From NCBI RefSeq assembly GCF_000211815.1, contig NZ_GL890964.1:59306-123305 (forward strand): a stretch of DNA of 64,000 bases. Reading direction: 5' to 3'. The translations under genes and the position numbers were made by a program. Numbering within the stretch: position 1 is the stretch's first letter; each line of letters begins with the position of its first letter. The notes beneath the pieces are model-generated. The model made no database searches and was not told where the DNA came from. It worked only from the letters and a program-made list of their open reading frames with translations. The DNA comes from Moorena producens 3L. Its GTDB lineage: Bacteria; Cyanobacteriota; Cyanobacteriia; Cyanobacteriales; Coleofasciculaceae. Positions 34,123 through 42,598 of this stretch are shown here, in pieces.

Positions 34123-36221
34123 CTAAGCCTCCCCCCATCCCTCAATGGTAGCTACCAAAATGTTAACTAAAGGATGGTCTAGGGCTTCCTTGAAAGCTTC
34201 CACTCCTCCTGCTTTCAGGGCATTGATAACCTTAGCTTTTAGGGTTGGGTTATTCTCAATTTGGTCAACAACTTCACTGACAACTATCATCTTTTCTTGA
34301 CTTGTTGTAGTGGGATTACTCTGGGATAGTTGGTTTAGAAGTTGCTGGATTTCAGCTGCTGCTTCGGCTAGGCTTTGTTTTTGCTCTGGTGTCGCATTAT
34401 TATTCTCAATATTTTGTGTAGCGTTGTCGCCTGTTGCGACCGGAGCATTAGCATTAATAGCGTGCCTTTGGTCTATATTAAAATTACGTGAATTATCTGA
34501 CATATTATTCTCCGCTTCAGCTTTATTTATAACTTTGACTATAGAATTGGATGACTGGTTACTGATCAAAGCGTCTATAACATCTTTGAAGTTATGAACA
34601 TAGCGATTGTTAGCCTCATATTTACCCTCTAGAAAAGCAATTCTTTTAGCATCTTCCAACCTAGCATTATCATAACTTTCCAAAAATTGTCTCTCAACCT
34701 TACCCTTATCTATTGATTCTGGAACTTCCAAAGTAAGTAAAACATCATTTCCCTTCCTCTCAATTCCTTGAATCGAATCACCAGTAATTTCATGATTTTC
34801 CGCCATTAATTTTTGAAAGGCTTGACGAAATGCTTCTGGATTAACCCCATTACGCAGAAGAATCTGCACCGTATTCGTAATCTGCTTATAAAGCTTGTCA
34901 AAATCCCCTGGTTCAAAAACCCGATTAAAGTCATGGGGACGACGCTCTCGACTTCCCATATCATTGGGATTCTCTAGTAAAAATAAAAACCGACAATCAA
35001 CCTTAGTTAAGGTAGTTGTTGAATCAATATTCCACGCTTCTAAACAAGCTCCCGTAAGATAAGCATGGGTAAAATCAGTACCAACGCAATTAGCTTTAGT
35101 TAAATTAGCCCATTCTAAATTAGCATCCTCTAAAGTTGCTTCGCTAAGATCAGCCAGTTTTAAATTAGCCTTATTTAAATTAGCCCCTTTTAAATTTGTA
35201 CCTCTAAGATTACCATTAACATAAGACTTATTGTAACCATTACCACTAACCAATAATTTTCTAACAGCCGTATCAGCTAAGATAGTATTACCAGGTCTAG
35301 CTCGGTCAAGCTTAATAGTATTTTTCCAACAAGTACGAGTAAGATTAGCCTCTCTTAAATCTGTACTTTTAAGAATAGCTCCCGTAAAATCAGCATCGGT
35401 TAAGTTAGCCTTGTAAAAACTTGTTCCTCCTGTGGCAGCAAAAGCAATAGCAATAGTGCGAATCCAGGCATCTCTGGGGTCCCCCTTTAGAGCACGCCAG
35501 CCCAGGTAAGTGCCAAGTAAAACGAAGGCTACGGCTCCGGCTAAGGCTACGGCTAAGGCTACGGCGAAAGCTACGGCTTCGGCTAAGGCTACGGCTACGG
35601 CTACGGCTACGGCAAAGGCTACGGCTAAGGCTAAGGCTTACGGCTACGGCTACGGCCACAGCGAAGGCTACGGCTAAGGCTACAGCTACGGCAAAGGCTA
35701 CGGCTACGGCTTCGGCTAAGGCTCCGGCTAGCGGCTTCGGCTAAGGCTACGCCTACAGCTTTGGCTACGGCTACGGCTACGGCTAAAGCTACGGCTAAAG
35801 CTACGGCTAAGGCTACGGCGAAAGCTACGGCTCCTCCGATGCCTTGACGAAGGATAACAAAAAATAAGACAATTATTACAACCAGTGCTATCCAGCCGAA
35901 AATTTGTACCTCTACCTTGCTAGACACAAATATTGACGTTATTAACACCCCACCCAATAAAGAAATAATTCCTGATAGTCCTGACGTTATCCAGGAAACC
36001 AACAGAAGAACAATTACCTGCCGTTTTTGTAATCCAGCCTTTGCCTTACAGAACTGAGTTTCCTTTAGAATAGCATTCTTAAAATTTGTTCCTCGAATAT
36101 CAGCGTAACTAAAATCTGCTCCTGAAAGGTCTTTCTCCTGAAACGATTGACCTCTAAGATTTACCCCTTGGAAATCCCGTTGTCCTGCTGCATATCGTCT
36201 CAGAACTTCTTTAGCTTTCAT
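34123..36221 (-). pseudogene. Pentapeptide-repeat membrane protein, split by two frameshifts in a hexanucleotide tract
   Basis: Two frames belong to one gene. From 36221 the first gives MKAKEVLRRYAAGQRDFQGV, pentapeptide repeats (LSGADFSYADIRGTNF), two membrane segments and an Ala-Val-Leu-rich stretch. The second continues the Ala-Val frame into LLGTYLGWRALKGDPRDAWI, further pentapeptide repeats (LTDADFTGAIL...NLRGTNLKGANLNKANL) and a 200-residue Asn/Gln-rich C-terminus. The breaks are single extra bases near 35731 (GGCTAGC) and 35640 (GGCTTAC) in the imperfect GCTACG/GCTAAG hexamer tract. A separate product could start at TTG 35253 (376 residues). The role is unknown. The frameshifts may be natural, a reversible expression switch, or assembly errors. 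Confidence 0.75.
35523..35832. repeat. Imperfect hexanucleotide tract (GGCTAC/GGCTAA)n inside a coding region
   Basis: About 50 consecutive hexamer variants (GGCTAC, GGCTAA, GGCTTC, GGCAAA) on the plus strand. On the minus strand they encode alternating Ala-Val/Ala-Leu that would form transmembrane helices. Two single-base irregularities shift the frame. Confidence 0.9.
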
Positions 36222-36394
36222 TAGCGATAATTATATATAGTTGAATGAAGGCCGAATCGCTCCTCGATGTAAACTACAGTCGATGAATCAGGATTCCGGA
36301 AATACTTACGTAGGAATAAATTTACTTGGTCACATAGGTTTTATTGTAACCCTGTTACCGTCCCACCCCTGGGATGCGCTACGCACAGCCAAAG

Positions 36395-36604
36395 GCGATT
36401 GGCCTACGGCCACGCTACGCGAACGCAGGTATTCAGTTAGGTTCATCTGAACTAGAACACTGTTACCAGCAGTGCGATTGGCCTACGGCCACGCTACGCG
36501 AACGCACCAGTACCAAGAACCAACATTCCAATTCAAACGCGATCGCACCAGAACCAATATCCCAATTCAAACGCGATTGGCCTACGGCAACGCTACGCGA
36601 TCGC
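36395..36604. repeat. Three HIP1-embedded palindromic repeats plus one intact HIP1
   Basis: Units at 36395-36426, 36474-36505 and 36573-36604 all read GCGATTGGCCTACGGC, then (C/A)ACGCTACGCGA, then ACGC or TCGC. Each looks like GCGAT-CGC split by an internal GGCC palindrome. An uninterrupted GCGATCGC lies between them at 36539-36546 in a similar CAATTCAAACGCGATCGCAC context. The 36.22-36.83 kb spacer holds no convincing gene. Confidence 0.85.
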
Positions 36605-36831
36605 ACTCTTTGGCAAAAACCAATCATCCCAATTCAAGCCCATCGCTAATTAAAACTTGTTCAAGAATAAGCTAAGTTTAGAGGCTCCAGCTATTTCCCA
36701 GTTTCTTTGCCATCTTCGTATATCCAGCACATTCTTTCCGGATTTTTTACAAATATGAGATAAACCATTAGCAGCTGTGTATACCCGCACAGCTGATCAC
36801 ACAGGTGCATCTTACTGATTACTAAATTACT

Positions 36832-37059
36832 ATGTTGGACTTCTTTTTGAGCCGCGACACCAACTGGCTGTTTGAAACTGCCATGGACAACCCCGAATTG
36901 GCTCCGTCCGTGGTTGAACTGCTCTTCCTAGAAGAGATTAAGTACAACGTTCGTGACAGCTCAATCTTAAAACACGACTATCATCTGACAAATTTAAGAC
37001 AAGTCTATGTTGACACTCTCCGGTCTAAAGACCCGGGGCAGGATAGTAGTTATCAATAG
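36832..37059 (+). CDS. Small hypothetical protein
   Basis: A 75-residue frame (MLDFFLSRDTNWLFETAMDN, ending KDPGQDSSYQ). It has a normal amino-acid mix, but no recognisable family, no clear ribosome-binding site and no operon partner. It could be a real small gene or the remnant of a longer one. Confidence 0.35.
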   Translation: MLDFFLSRDTNWLFETAMDNPELAPSVVELLFLEEIKYNVRDSSILKHDYHLTNLRQVYVDTLRSKDPGQDSSYQ

Positions 37060-37102
37060 TGCTAAGATAATAAGTTGCACTATATATAAATAGTTCATGT
37101 AG

Positions 37103-37165
37103 GGTGGGCAGTGCTTGATACAGATCAGATCAGCTGACAAAGCCCGTTGCTAGGCACTGCCCACC
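37103..37165. repeat. GGTGGGCAGTG hairpin repeat, copy 3
   Basis: A 63-bp copy, nearly identical to copy 1, including CAGATCAGAT and AGCTGAC(C/A)AAGCCC. Confidence 0.9.
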
Positions 37166-37253
37166 ATCGGTGTAGCCCCAATCGGAATCTGATCGGATTG
37201 GCCGTTGGCCACGCGGGGCGCGATCGCACTTCCCAATTCCATTAAATTAAAAC

Positions 37254-37292
37254 CAAAAAAAATAGCCGTAGAAATACTATCCACGGCTATTT
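37254..37292 (-). terminator. Rho-independent terminator
   Basis: On the minus strand the stem AAATAGCCGT/ACGGCTATTT is followed by a run of eight T. It lies about 120 bases past the stop of the small gene at 37410-37634 and would end its transcript. Confidence 0.8.
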
Positions 37293-37409
37293 CACTGCTG
37301 TAAACCCTATGTCATATCTATCAGTTTCCGAATCAATCCGCATGTGATCCTACGCGAACAAATCGGATCCTTTGACCGGGGGGGGAAACCCCCCCAGAAA
37401 TTTAACCTA

Positions 37410-37634
37410 TTAACGCCAAGTCCGATACTTGGTTGCAAAACTAATTACTTCCCCTGGAATACCCGTCGGCTGCAAAGGGCTCCACTCGGAAACATCTGCA
37501 TACCCCAGTACATAAAGGCCGTAAATAGTATTAGTTACTGCTTCAGGAGAACCCTTAATATACTTAATACGTTTTTTCTTCGGCTTAGAATCATCAGCAT
37601 TATTGTCTTGATTCGGAATAAAGTCTGTAGACAT
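37410..37634 (-). CDS. Small cyanobacterial hypothetical protein
   Basis: A protein of 74 residues from the Met at 37634 (MSTDFIPNQDNNADDSKPKK) with a basic segment KKKRIKYIKGS. The conserved-looking C-terminus contains TNTIYGLYVLGYADVSEWSP and FATKYRTW. The frame could also start five codons earlier. A strong terminator follows it, which supports a real gene. No domain is recognised. Confidence 0.6.
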   Translation of the reverse strand: MSTDFIPNQDNNADDSKPKKKRIKYIKGSPEAVTNTIYGLYVLGYADVSEWSPLQPTGIPGEVISFATKYRTWR

Positions 37635-37744
37635 GACTAAAAAACTCAATTACGTTTATAATGATTATTGTAATGATTATAGTTTAATTTTCAAGGGTTT
37701 TGAAAAATTTTTTTTGGGGAGGTAATTTTAGGAGAAATTGTCAG

Positions 37745-37802
37745 GGTGGGCAGTGCTGAATAGGGATCACCTTAAAAAGCCCCTTGCTAGACACTGCCCA
37801 CC
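37745..37802. repeat. GGTGGGCAGTG hairpin repeat, copy 4
   Basis: A 58-bp copy with internal variant CTTAAAAAGCCCCTTGCTAG, in direct tandem with copy 5. Confidence 0.9.
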
Positions 37803-37825
37803 TTACGATTCATCTAGCTTATGTA

Positions 37826-37884
37826 GGCTGGGCAGTGCTGAATATATATCCTCTTAAAAAGCCCCTTGCTAGACACTGCCCACC
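37826..37884. repeat. GGTGGGCAGTG hairpin repeat, copy 5
   Basis: A 59-bp copy (left arm GGCTGGGCAGTG). It ends at the base before the stop codon of the Roco gene (37885), so it forms that gene's immediate 3' flank. Copies 4 and 5 share a 3' TTACGATTCATCTAG-like flank, so they arose by local duplication. Confidence 0.9.
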
Positions 37885-40491
37885 CTACGATTCATCTAGT
37901 TGCTCTTGTTGTGTTGCTGGATCTGGACTAAACCATTCCATTACCTTGTCATTAAGAAGTCCGCCAAACAGCCAAGCCCCTAATCCTACAAATAAGGTCG
38001 CTATTATGCTCATCAGAGCAAGTTTATTGGAGAGATTCCATTTCTTCTCTGTGGGTGACTCATTCAAGGTAACTTCTAAATTCTTGTTGTTAGAATCTCT
38101 ACCTGCTGCTCCTATGACCGTACTTCCGTCCCCAACCTTGATTTCGCTTTTTTCAGACATAGTTTTACTACCTGTAGCTTCAATATTAATAGTAATAGAT
38201 GGATCAGCTTTTTTTAGCTGTCGATAGATATCTAGTTGTTCATCTTTTGTGAACTGCTTTAAATCTATCACATCATCAATTAAACGTAACACCTTAACTG
38301 TATTATAGGGAGGACTACCACATTCAATCGTATCCTTACCATAAGCAATCCGCTCTCTTAATTGATCAAATTCATAGAAATGAGGATTTTGACTGTTTTT
38401 ACAAGTAGAACAATTACAGGGGATAAACTTACTACACTTCAATCGGTTATAAGACTTATGGATCTGATCTAGTTCGTAAGTAACAGTAGTCAACAAGTCT
38501 CGTTTATGTCTACCAGTAACTCTAATTTTAATTTCTCGTTTTTCGTAATATTCAATTACTTCTGCTTTGGTGTTATCTTTGTTTAAGATAACTCCACTTT
38601 TCCAGACATATTGCTGCTGGTAAATCCACTTATCCATGACCACAATAAACCGAGTAATAATACCTTTGGGCATGAATTCATAGGTATAGCGGAGAATTAG
38701 ATTGTCAGATTCATCCCAATCATACTCAGGTTGATTTAAACTTAGTAGTTGTGGCGCGATGTAGCTATATTCACTTCCAGGGATTGGATAGCAAAGTTGA
38801 AACTTCATCATCAATTGTAGCAGTTCATCCTGCATATAAGCATATTTTTCTTCCGACCAAATTTTTTCTAAATCAGCGCGGTTAAAGCGACCTAGATTCC
38901 GAATAACTTGATTGTTATCCAGCACTTTATAGACAGCATAAGTCCCCCATTCCGGTTTGATAATTACCGTTTTCTTTAATAGAGGGTCATCTTGAAAATG
39001 CAAACACACTCCCAGATCGTGTAGGTACCCGCTTAACTGTAATTTATCGTTGTATAAAGTAAACCCATTGTTTGAGCAGATGTTTAGATATTCATCCAGA
39101 CTGATGTGATTACGGCTATCTTCTTCTAAAGCTTCTCTGACTTGTTTCCATGTTCTAGGTAAAGCTGCTTCTTTGATGTGGGGGAGGTTGCTAATATAAA
39201 ATTTAATTTGGGTAAGAATATCCTCTAAACCTCGGTTAGTAGCTAGGTTTGTTGCTAGAGTTTCTTTCAAGTTGGTAAACTGTCCCCGTAAGGCGCGCTC
39301 ATTTATTTCTCTATGACGATCTTGTTTCTCATTCTTGATAATTAAGAGAGGACTGTTGTCGCTTAATAGTTCTACTATATTAAGCCAGTAGTAGAAGTCT
39401 GTGTCTTCTTTCCTGGTATCTGCTACTAGGGTGTAAAGGGAACGTTTGGTCAGGAAGAATTGATGGGTGGCGTGATAAATTTCTTGTCCCCCAAAGTCCC
39501 AGATATTAACCCGAAAGTCTCGACCGTTCTCCAGTGGAAATTCCCATTGGATAATGTCAATTCCTTCTGTAGTTTTTTCATTTTGCTGTAGTTGATAGTC
39601 TGGCTTTTCTATCTTTTTGGCTAGTGTTGTTTTTCCAGCACCTGCTTCACCGACAATCAGGAGTTTTGCTTCATAGATATAATCTTTTCCTTCTTCCAGC
39701 AGTTGTCGGAAATAATCTCTGATTGCTTCAATCCCATTTTTTACAATTTCTATTGGTGGAGTTTCAAGGGGATTTACCATTAAATCAAGCTCGGTTAAGT
39801 TGGTAAGCTTGGTGAGGGATTCTGGGACTGTTGTTAATTGATTATCGCTTAAATAAAGCTCGGTTAAGTTGGTAAGCTTGGTGAGGGATTCTGGGACTGT
39901 TGTTAATTGATTATCGCTTAAATCAAGCAGGGTTAAGTTGGTAAGCTTGGTGAGGGATTCTGGGACTGTTGTTAATTGATTATCGCTTAAATAAAGCTCG
40001 GTTAAGTTGGTAAGCTTGGTGAGGGATTCTGGGACTGTTGTTAATTCATTAAAGCTTAAATCAAGCTGGGTTAAGTTGGTAAGCTTGGTGAGGGATTCTG
40101 GGACTGTTGTTAATTCATTTACGCTTAAGTCAAGCTGGGTTAATTGGGTTAGCTTGGTGAGGGATTCTGGGACTGTTGTTAATTCATTTCCGCTTAAATC
40201 AAGCTGGGTTAAGTTGGTAAGCTTTCCGATGGATTCTGGGACTGTTGTTAATTTATTTATACTTAAATCAAGCTGGGTTAAGTTGGTAAGCTTTCCGATG
40301 GATTCTGGGACTGTTGTTAATTTATTGTCGCTTAAATCCAATTCTTCCAACTGTGATAAATTAAAAACTTCAATTGGTATTTCAGTTAACTGATCATCAT
40401 CAAAAATAACAGTATTGCTTAAATATAAATGCTTAAGCTGCTTCTCTTTTGCTTTTGTTATTATCTTAACAATATGTTTTGGGACAGCCAT
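37885..40491 (-). CDS. Roco protein: leucine-rich repeats, Roc GTPase, COR, C-terminal membrane anchor
   Basis: An 868-residue protein. Residues 40-245 are about nine 23-residue leucine-rich repeats (LTKLTNLTELYLSDNQLTTV). The Roc GTPase follows with P-loop IVGEAGAGKTTLAKK near 270 and the DFGGQEIYHATHQFFL switch II. The COR dimerisation region occupies about 430-700, with a CNCSTCK cysteine cluster. A glycine-rich linker (KVGDGSTVIGAAGRDSNN) and a transmembrane helix (SIIATLFVGLGAWLFGG) close the protein. Roco proteins cycle GTP with dimerisation and act in signalling. The LRR codons repeat almost exactly at the DNA level. Confidence 0.93.
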   Translation of the reverse strand: MAVPKHIVKIITKAKEKQLKHLYLSNTVIFDDDQLTEIPIEVFNLSQLEELDLSDNKLTTVPESIGKLTNLTQLDLSINKLTTVPESIGKLTNLTQLDLSGNELTTVPESLTKLTQLTQLDLSVNELTTVPESLTKLTNLTQLDLSFNELTTVPESLTKLTNLTELYLSDNQLTTVPESLTKLTNLTLLDLSDNQLTTVPESLTKLTNLTELYLSDNQLTTVPESLTKLTNLTELDLMVNPLETPPIEIVKNGIEAIRDYFRQLLEEGKDYIYEAKLLIVGEAGAGKTTLAKKIEKPDYQLQQNEKTTEGIDIIQWEFPLENGRDFRVNIWDFGGQEIYHATHQFFLTKRSLYTLVADTRKEDTDFYYWLNIVELLSDNSPLLIIKNEKQDRHREINERALRGQFTNLKETLATNLATNRGLEDILTQIKFYISNLPHIKEAALPRTWKQVREALEEDSRNHISLDEYLNICSNNGFTLYNDKLQLSGYLHDLGVCLHFQDDPLLKKTVIIKPEWGTYAVYKVLDNNQVIRNLGRFNRADLEKIWSEEKYAYMQDELLQLMMKFQLCYPIPGSEYSYIAPQLLSLNQPEYDWDESDNLILRYTYEFMPKGIITRFIVVMDKWIYQQQYVWKSGVILNKDNTKAEVIEYYEKREIKIRVTGRHKRDLLTTVTYELDQIHKSYNRLKCSKFIPCNCSTCKNSQNPHFYEFDQLRERIAYGKDTIECGSPPYNTVKVLRLIDDVIDLKQFTKDEQLDIYRQLKKADPSITINIEATGSKTMSEKSEIKVGDGSTVIGAAGRDSNNKNLEVTLNESPTEKKWNLSNKLALMSIIATLFVGLGAWLFGGLLNDKVMEWFSPDPATQQEQLDES
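39775..40360. repeat. 69-bp tandem DNA repeat encoding the LRR array
   Basis: About eight 69-bp units (23 codons) share long identical strings such as GAGGGATTCTGGGACTGTTG. Near-identity at the nucleotide level indicates recent expansion or gene conversion, so repeat number may vary between strains. Confidence 0.9.
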
Positions 40492-40552
40492 TTTTATGAT
40501 TTATTAATTAGAAATTATAGCGGTTTTTAGGTGAGGTACATTTTTTTTTAGG

Positions 40553-40580
40553 GAGCAGGGAGCAGGGAGCAGGGAGCAGG
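40553..40580. repeat. (GGGAGCA)n heptamers
   Basis: Four GGGAGCA heptamers lie upstream of the Roco gene start in the spacer shared with the UPF0175 gene. Confidence 0.8.
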
Positions 40581-40651
40581 TAAAAGGCAAGAGGTAAAAA
40601 ATCCTATGTACCTCATTAAAATAAAAACTGCTATACTTATCAAGTTCGTAG

Positions 40652-40713
40652 GGTGCGTTAGGGACGGGGGAGGCATGATTGTAGTGTTAGGATAATCCCT
40701 CCCGTAACGCACC
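40652..40713. repeat. GGTGCGTTA palindromic repeat, copy 2
   Basis: A 62-bp element with arms GGTGCGTTAGGGACGGG and CCCGTAACGCACC, related to 6406-6468. It lies between the divergent Roco and UPF0175 genes. Confidence 0.8.
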
Positions 40714-40773
40714 ATCCAAACGGCAAAAATGAGATGCACCCTTTCAAGAATACCAAATTTTAGGACATAACTA

Positions 40774-41025
40774 ATGTCAGAAGTCACAATTAACTTACCT
40801 GAAGACGTTTTTAGTGCCCGTCGCCTTCCCCCAGAAGAATTTGTGCAGGAAATGCGGCTTGCTGCTGCTATCTACTGGTATCAAAAGCGGGAAATCTCCA
40901 TGGAAAAAGCAGCCTCCGTCGCTGGGTTAAACCGTAGGGACTTTCTTGCCGCCCTATCGCGGGAACAAATTGATGTCTTTGCTGTTGACTTTGATGATCT
41001 AGAGCGTGAGTTAAACCGTGGCTGA
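40774..41025 (+). CDS. UPF0175 family protein, probable antitoxin
   Basis: An 83-residue protein with the UPF0175 pattern: an N-terminal strand (MSEVTINLPEDVFSARRLPP), a central helix AAAIYWYQKREISMEKAASV and GLNRRDFLAALSREQIDVF. These proteins are helix-turn-helix-like and usually sit before DUF3368 PIN-type toxins, as here. The next gene overlaps by eight bases. It probably represses the operon and neutralises the toxin. Confidence 0.85.
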   Translation: MSEVTINLPEDVFSARRLPPEEFVQEMRLAAAIYWYQKREISMEKAASVAGLNRRDFLAALSREQIDVFAVDFDDLERELNRG

Positions 41026-41503
41026 ACTTCCTGCTATCAACACATCCCCCCTAATTTTTCTAACCAAAGGTAGCTGTCTCGACTTGTTACAAATAATCAG
41101 CCCATCCATAATTGTCCCTCAAGCTGTTGCCACGGAAATTCAGGCATATGGGGAGACAGACGTAACAGCAGTTGCCCTCAAGAATACTGATTGGTTAGTA
41201 GTACAAGACACACCAACCATCCCTACAGTCATTCAAAGTTGGGATTTGGGACCGGGAGAGTCAGCCGTACTCACGTTGGGATATGCAAAGCCCGGTACAG
41301 AAGTAATCCTAGATGATTTAGCCGCCCGTCGTTGTGCCACTGCTTTGGGTATTCCAGTACGGGGGACATTAGGTATAGTTCTTACCGCTAAACAAAGGGG
41401 GGTAATACCTGCTGCACGCCCAGTTTTAGAACAATTGCGCTTGTGTGGGATGTATTTATCTGACCGAGTGATGAATCAAGCATTGGCGTTGGTGGGGGAA
41501 TAA
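41018..41503 (+). CDS. DUF3368 PIN-like nuclease, probable toxin
   Basis: A 161-residue PIN-fold protein of the DUF3368 family. It has AINTSPLIFLTK (first conserved Asn/Ser-containing motif), GPGESAVLTLG and EVILDDLAARRCATALGIPV with the acidic pair. It overlaps the UPF0175 gene by eight bases. The pair forms a type II toxin-antitoxin-like unit in which the nuclease would cleave RNA. Confidence 0.85.
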   Translation: MAELPAINTSPLIFLTKGSCLDLLQIISPSIIVPQAVATEIQAYGETDVTAVALKNTDWLVVQDTPTIPTVIQSWDLGPGESAVLTLGYAKPGTEVILDDLAARRCATALGIPVRGTLGIVLTAKQRGVIPAARPVLEQLRLCGMYLSDRVMNQALALVGE

Positions 41504-41640
41504 GACGAATCAACTATGGATATGGCTATTGATCACTAAGCGATCGCTTTTTTTTACAAGATACATAAAAAGAGTCATTTGTCAACACAATCGGTTGTTT
41601 AGACAGGAGAGCAGAAATTCATCCCCTCGCAGCCATATTA

Positions 41641-42066
41641 CTAATTATTCAGCTCGAATAACTGGACAAAACCCTTCCTTTGCAACCCCTCTTTAAGTTT
41701 TTTATCTCCTGTCCAAAGCAAGCCCCCTAATTCTATAGTCAAAGCCACATGAGGAGTATCGGTTTCGTCAATATCCCGACACAACTCATAAGCTGTTGCT
41801 AAATGTTCTGCTGTAATCAAGTCTTCTTTATAGAGATTAATACGTTTGAGCAATATCTGGTAAATCGTAACAATCTCTTCTTCTCTTAACTGACTGGCTT
41901 TGAGTATCTTCTCCTTGCGCTTAAATAATTCTACCAGCACCTGCTCACAGATAAAAAAGTTATAATTTGAGTCGAGTAGTAACTCACTAAAACGGGATTT
42001 GTCTCTGAGTAATGCTGAGAACAAAATGTTGGTATCAACTATAACTGGTTGGTTTTGTCCAATCAC
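41641..42066 (-). CDS. PIN domain protein, VapC-like toxin
   Basis: A 141-residue PIN nuclease. It has VIVDTNILFSALLRDKSRFS (first Asp), VLVELFKRKEK (Glu), DIDETDTPHVALTIELGG (acidic pair) and LLWTGDKKLKEGL. It lies six bases after the small gene at 42073-42297 in a two-gene operon and probably cleaves RNA when not neutralised. It is convergent with the DUF3368 gene. Confidence 0.85.
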   Translation of the reverse strand: MIGQNQPVIVDTNILFSALLRDKSRFSELLLDSNYNFFICEQVLVELFKRKEKILKASQLREEEIVTIYQILLKRINLYKEDLITAEHLATAYELCRDIDETDTPHVALTIELGGLLWTGDKKLKEGLQRKGFVQLFELNN

Positions 42067-42072
42067 AATTTA

Positions 42073-42297
42073 CTACTTATCAAGTTTAGATTTAACCAAT
42101 GACCAAACCGTAGAGTCAATCTCATCAGCTAATTCAGCCGCCACCTCTTCTGTGAGTTGACTGCGCTGGCTGATTGACTTGAGTTCAAGATAGTTGAGGA
42201 GTTGGGTCAGTTGCTGATAATCAATTGCTGTCTTATCAATCTTGATGATGATCGTTTGGTCATCAACACTAAGATTGTAATAAGGATTGTTAGACAT
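42073..42297 (-). CDS. Antitoxin-like partner of the PIN protein
   Basis: A 74-residue protein (MSNNPYYNLSVDDQTIIIKI, then SQLTEEVAAELADEIDSTVW) directly upstream of and co-oriented with the PIN toxin. Small size, acidic helical C-terminus and position support an antitoxin role. The family is not firmly recognised. Confidence 0.65.
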   Translation of the reverse strand: MSNNPYYNLSVDDQTIIIKIDKTAIDYQQLTQLLNYLELKSISQRSQLTEEVAAELADEIDSTVWSLVKSKLDK

Positions 42298-42598
42298 AAG
42301 TTATAATCCAATACAGTAGTATTGTAGTATATTCCATATAAGTAAGCATTAAGCTATCAGCTATCAGCTATCAGCTTATGCGCTAATTGAGGTACTTTGC
42401 GAACAGCTTTTGAATAAGCGATGCAGCAAGGGAACAGGTAAGCAAAAGTTTAATCTGAGTTACGTTACATCCATTAAGCCTGTGCCACAAAGCATCTCAA
42501 GTAGCGTGGCCTTTGGCCAAGGCCAAGGGTTTTCCCCAGACTTTCAATTTTATTTTAAGCTGAATGCTGATAGCTGATAGCTGAATGCTTACGCCGAT

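Noticed and set aside
35405..35659. Arg-Ser-rich open frame on the minus strand
   Set aside because: It is an out-of-frame reading of the Ala-Val hexamer tract; the Ala-Val frame continues into conserved pentapeptide repeats on both sides.
36241..36675. Several open frames in the HIP1 palindrome array
   Set aside because: They are translations of the GGCCACGCTACGCGA repeats; no start signals or protein-like features.
40007..40393. Plus-strand 128-residue repetitive open frame
   Set aside because: Antisense shadow of the LRR array; periodicity comes from the 69-bp repeat.
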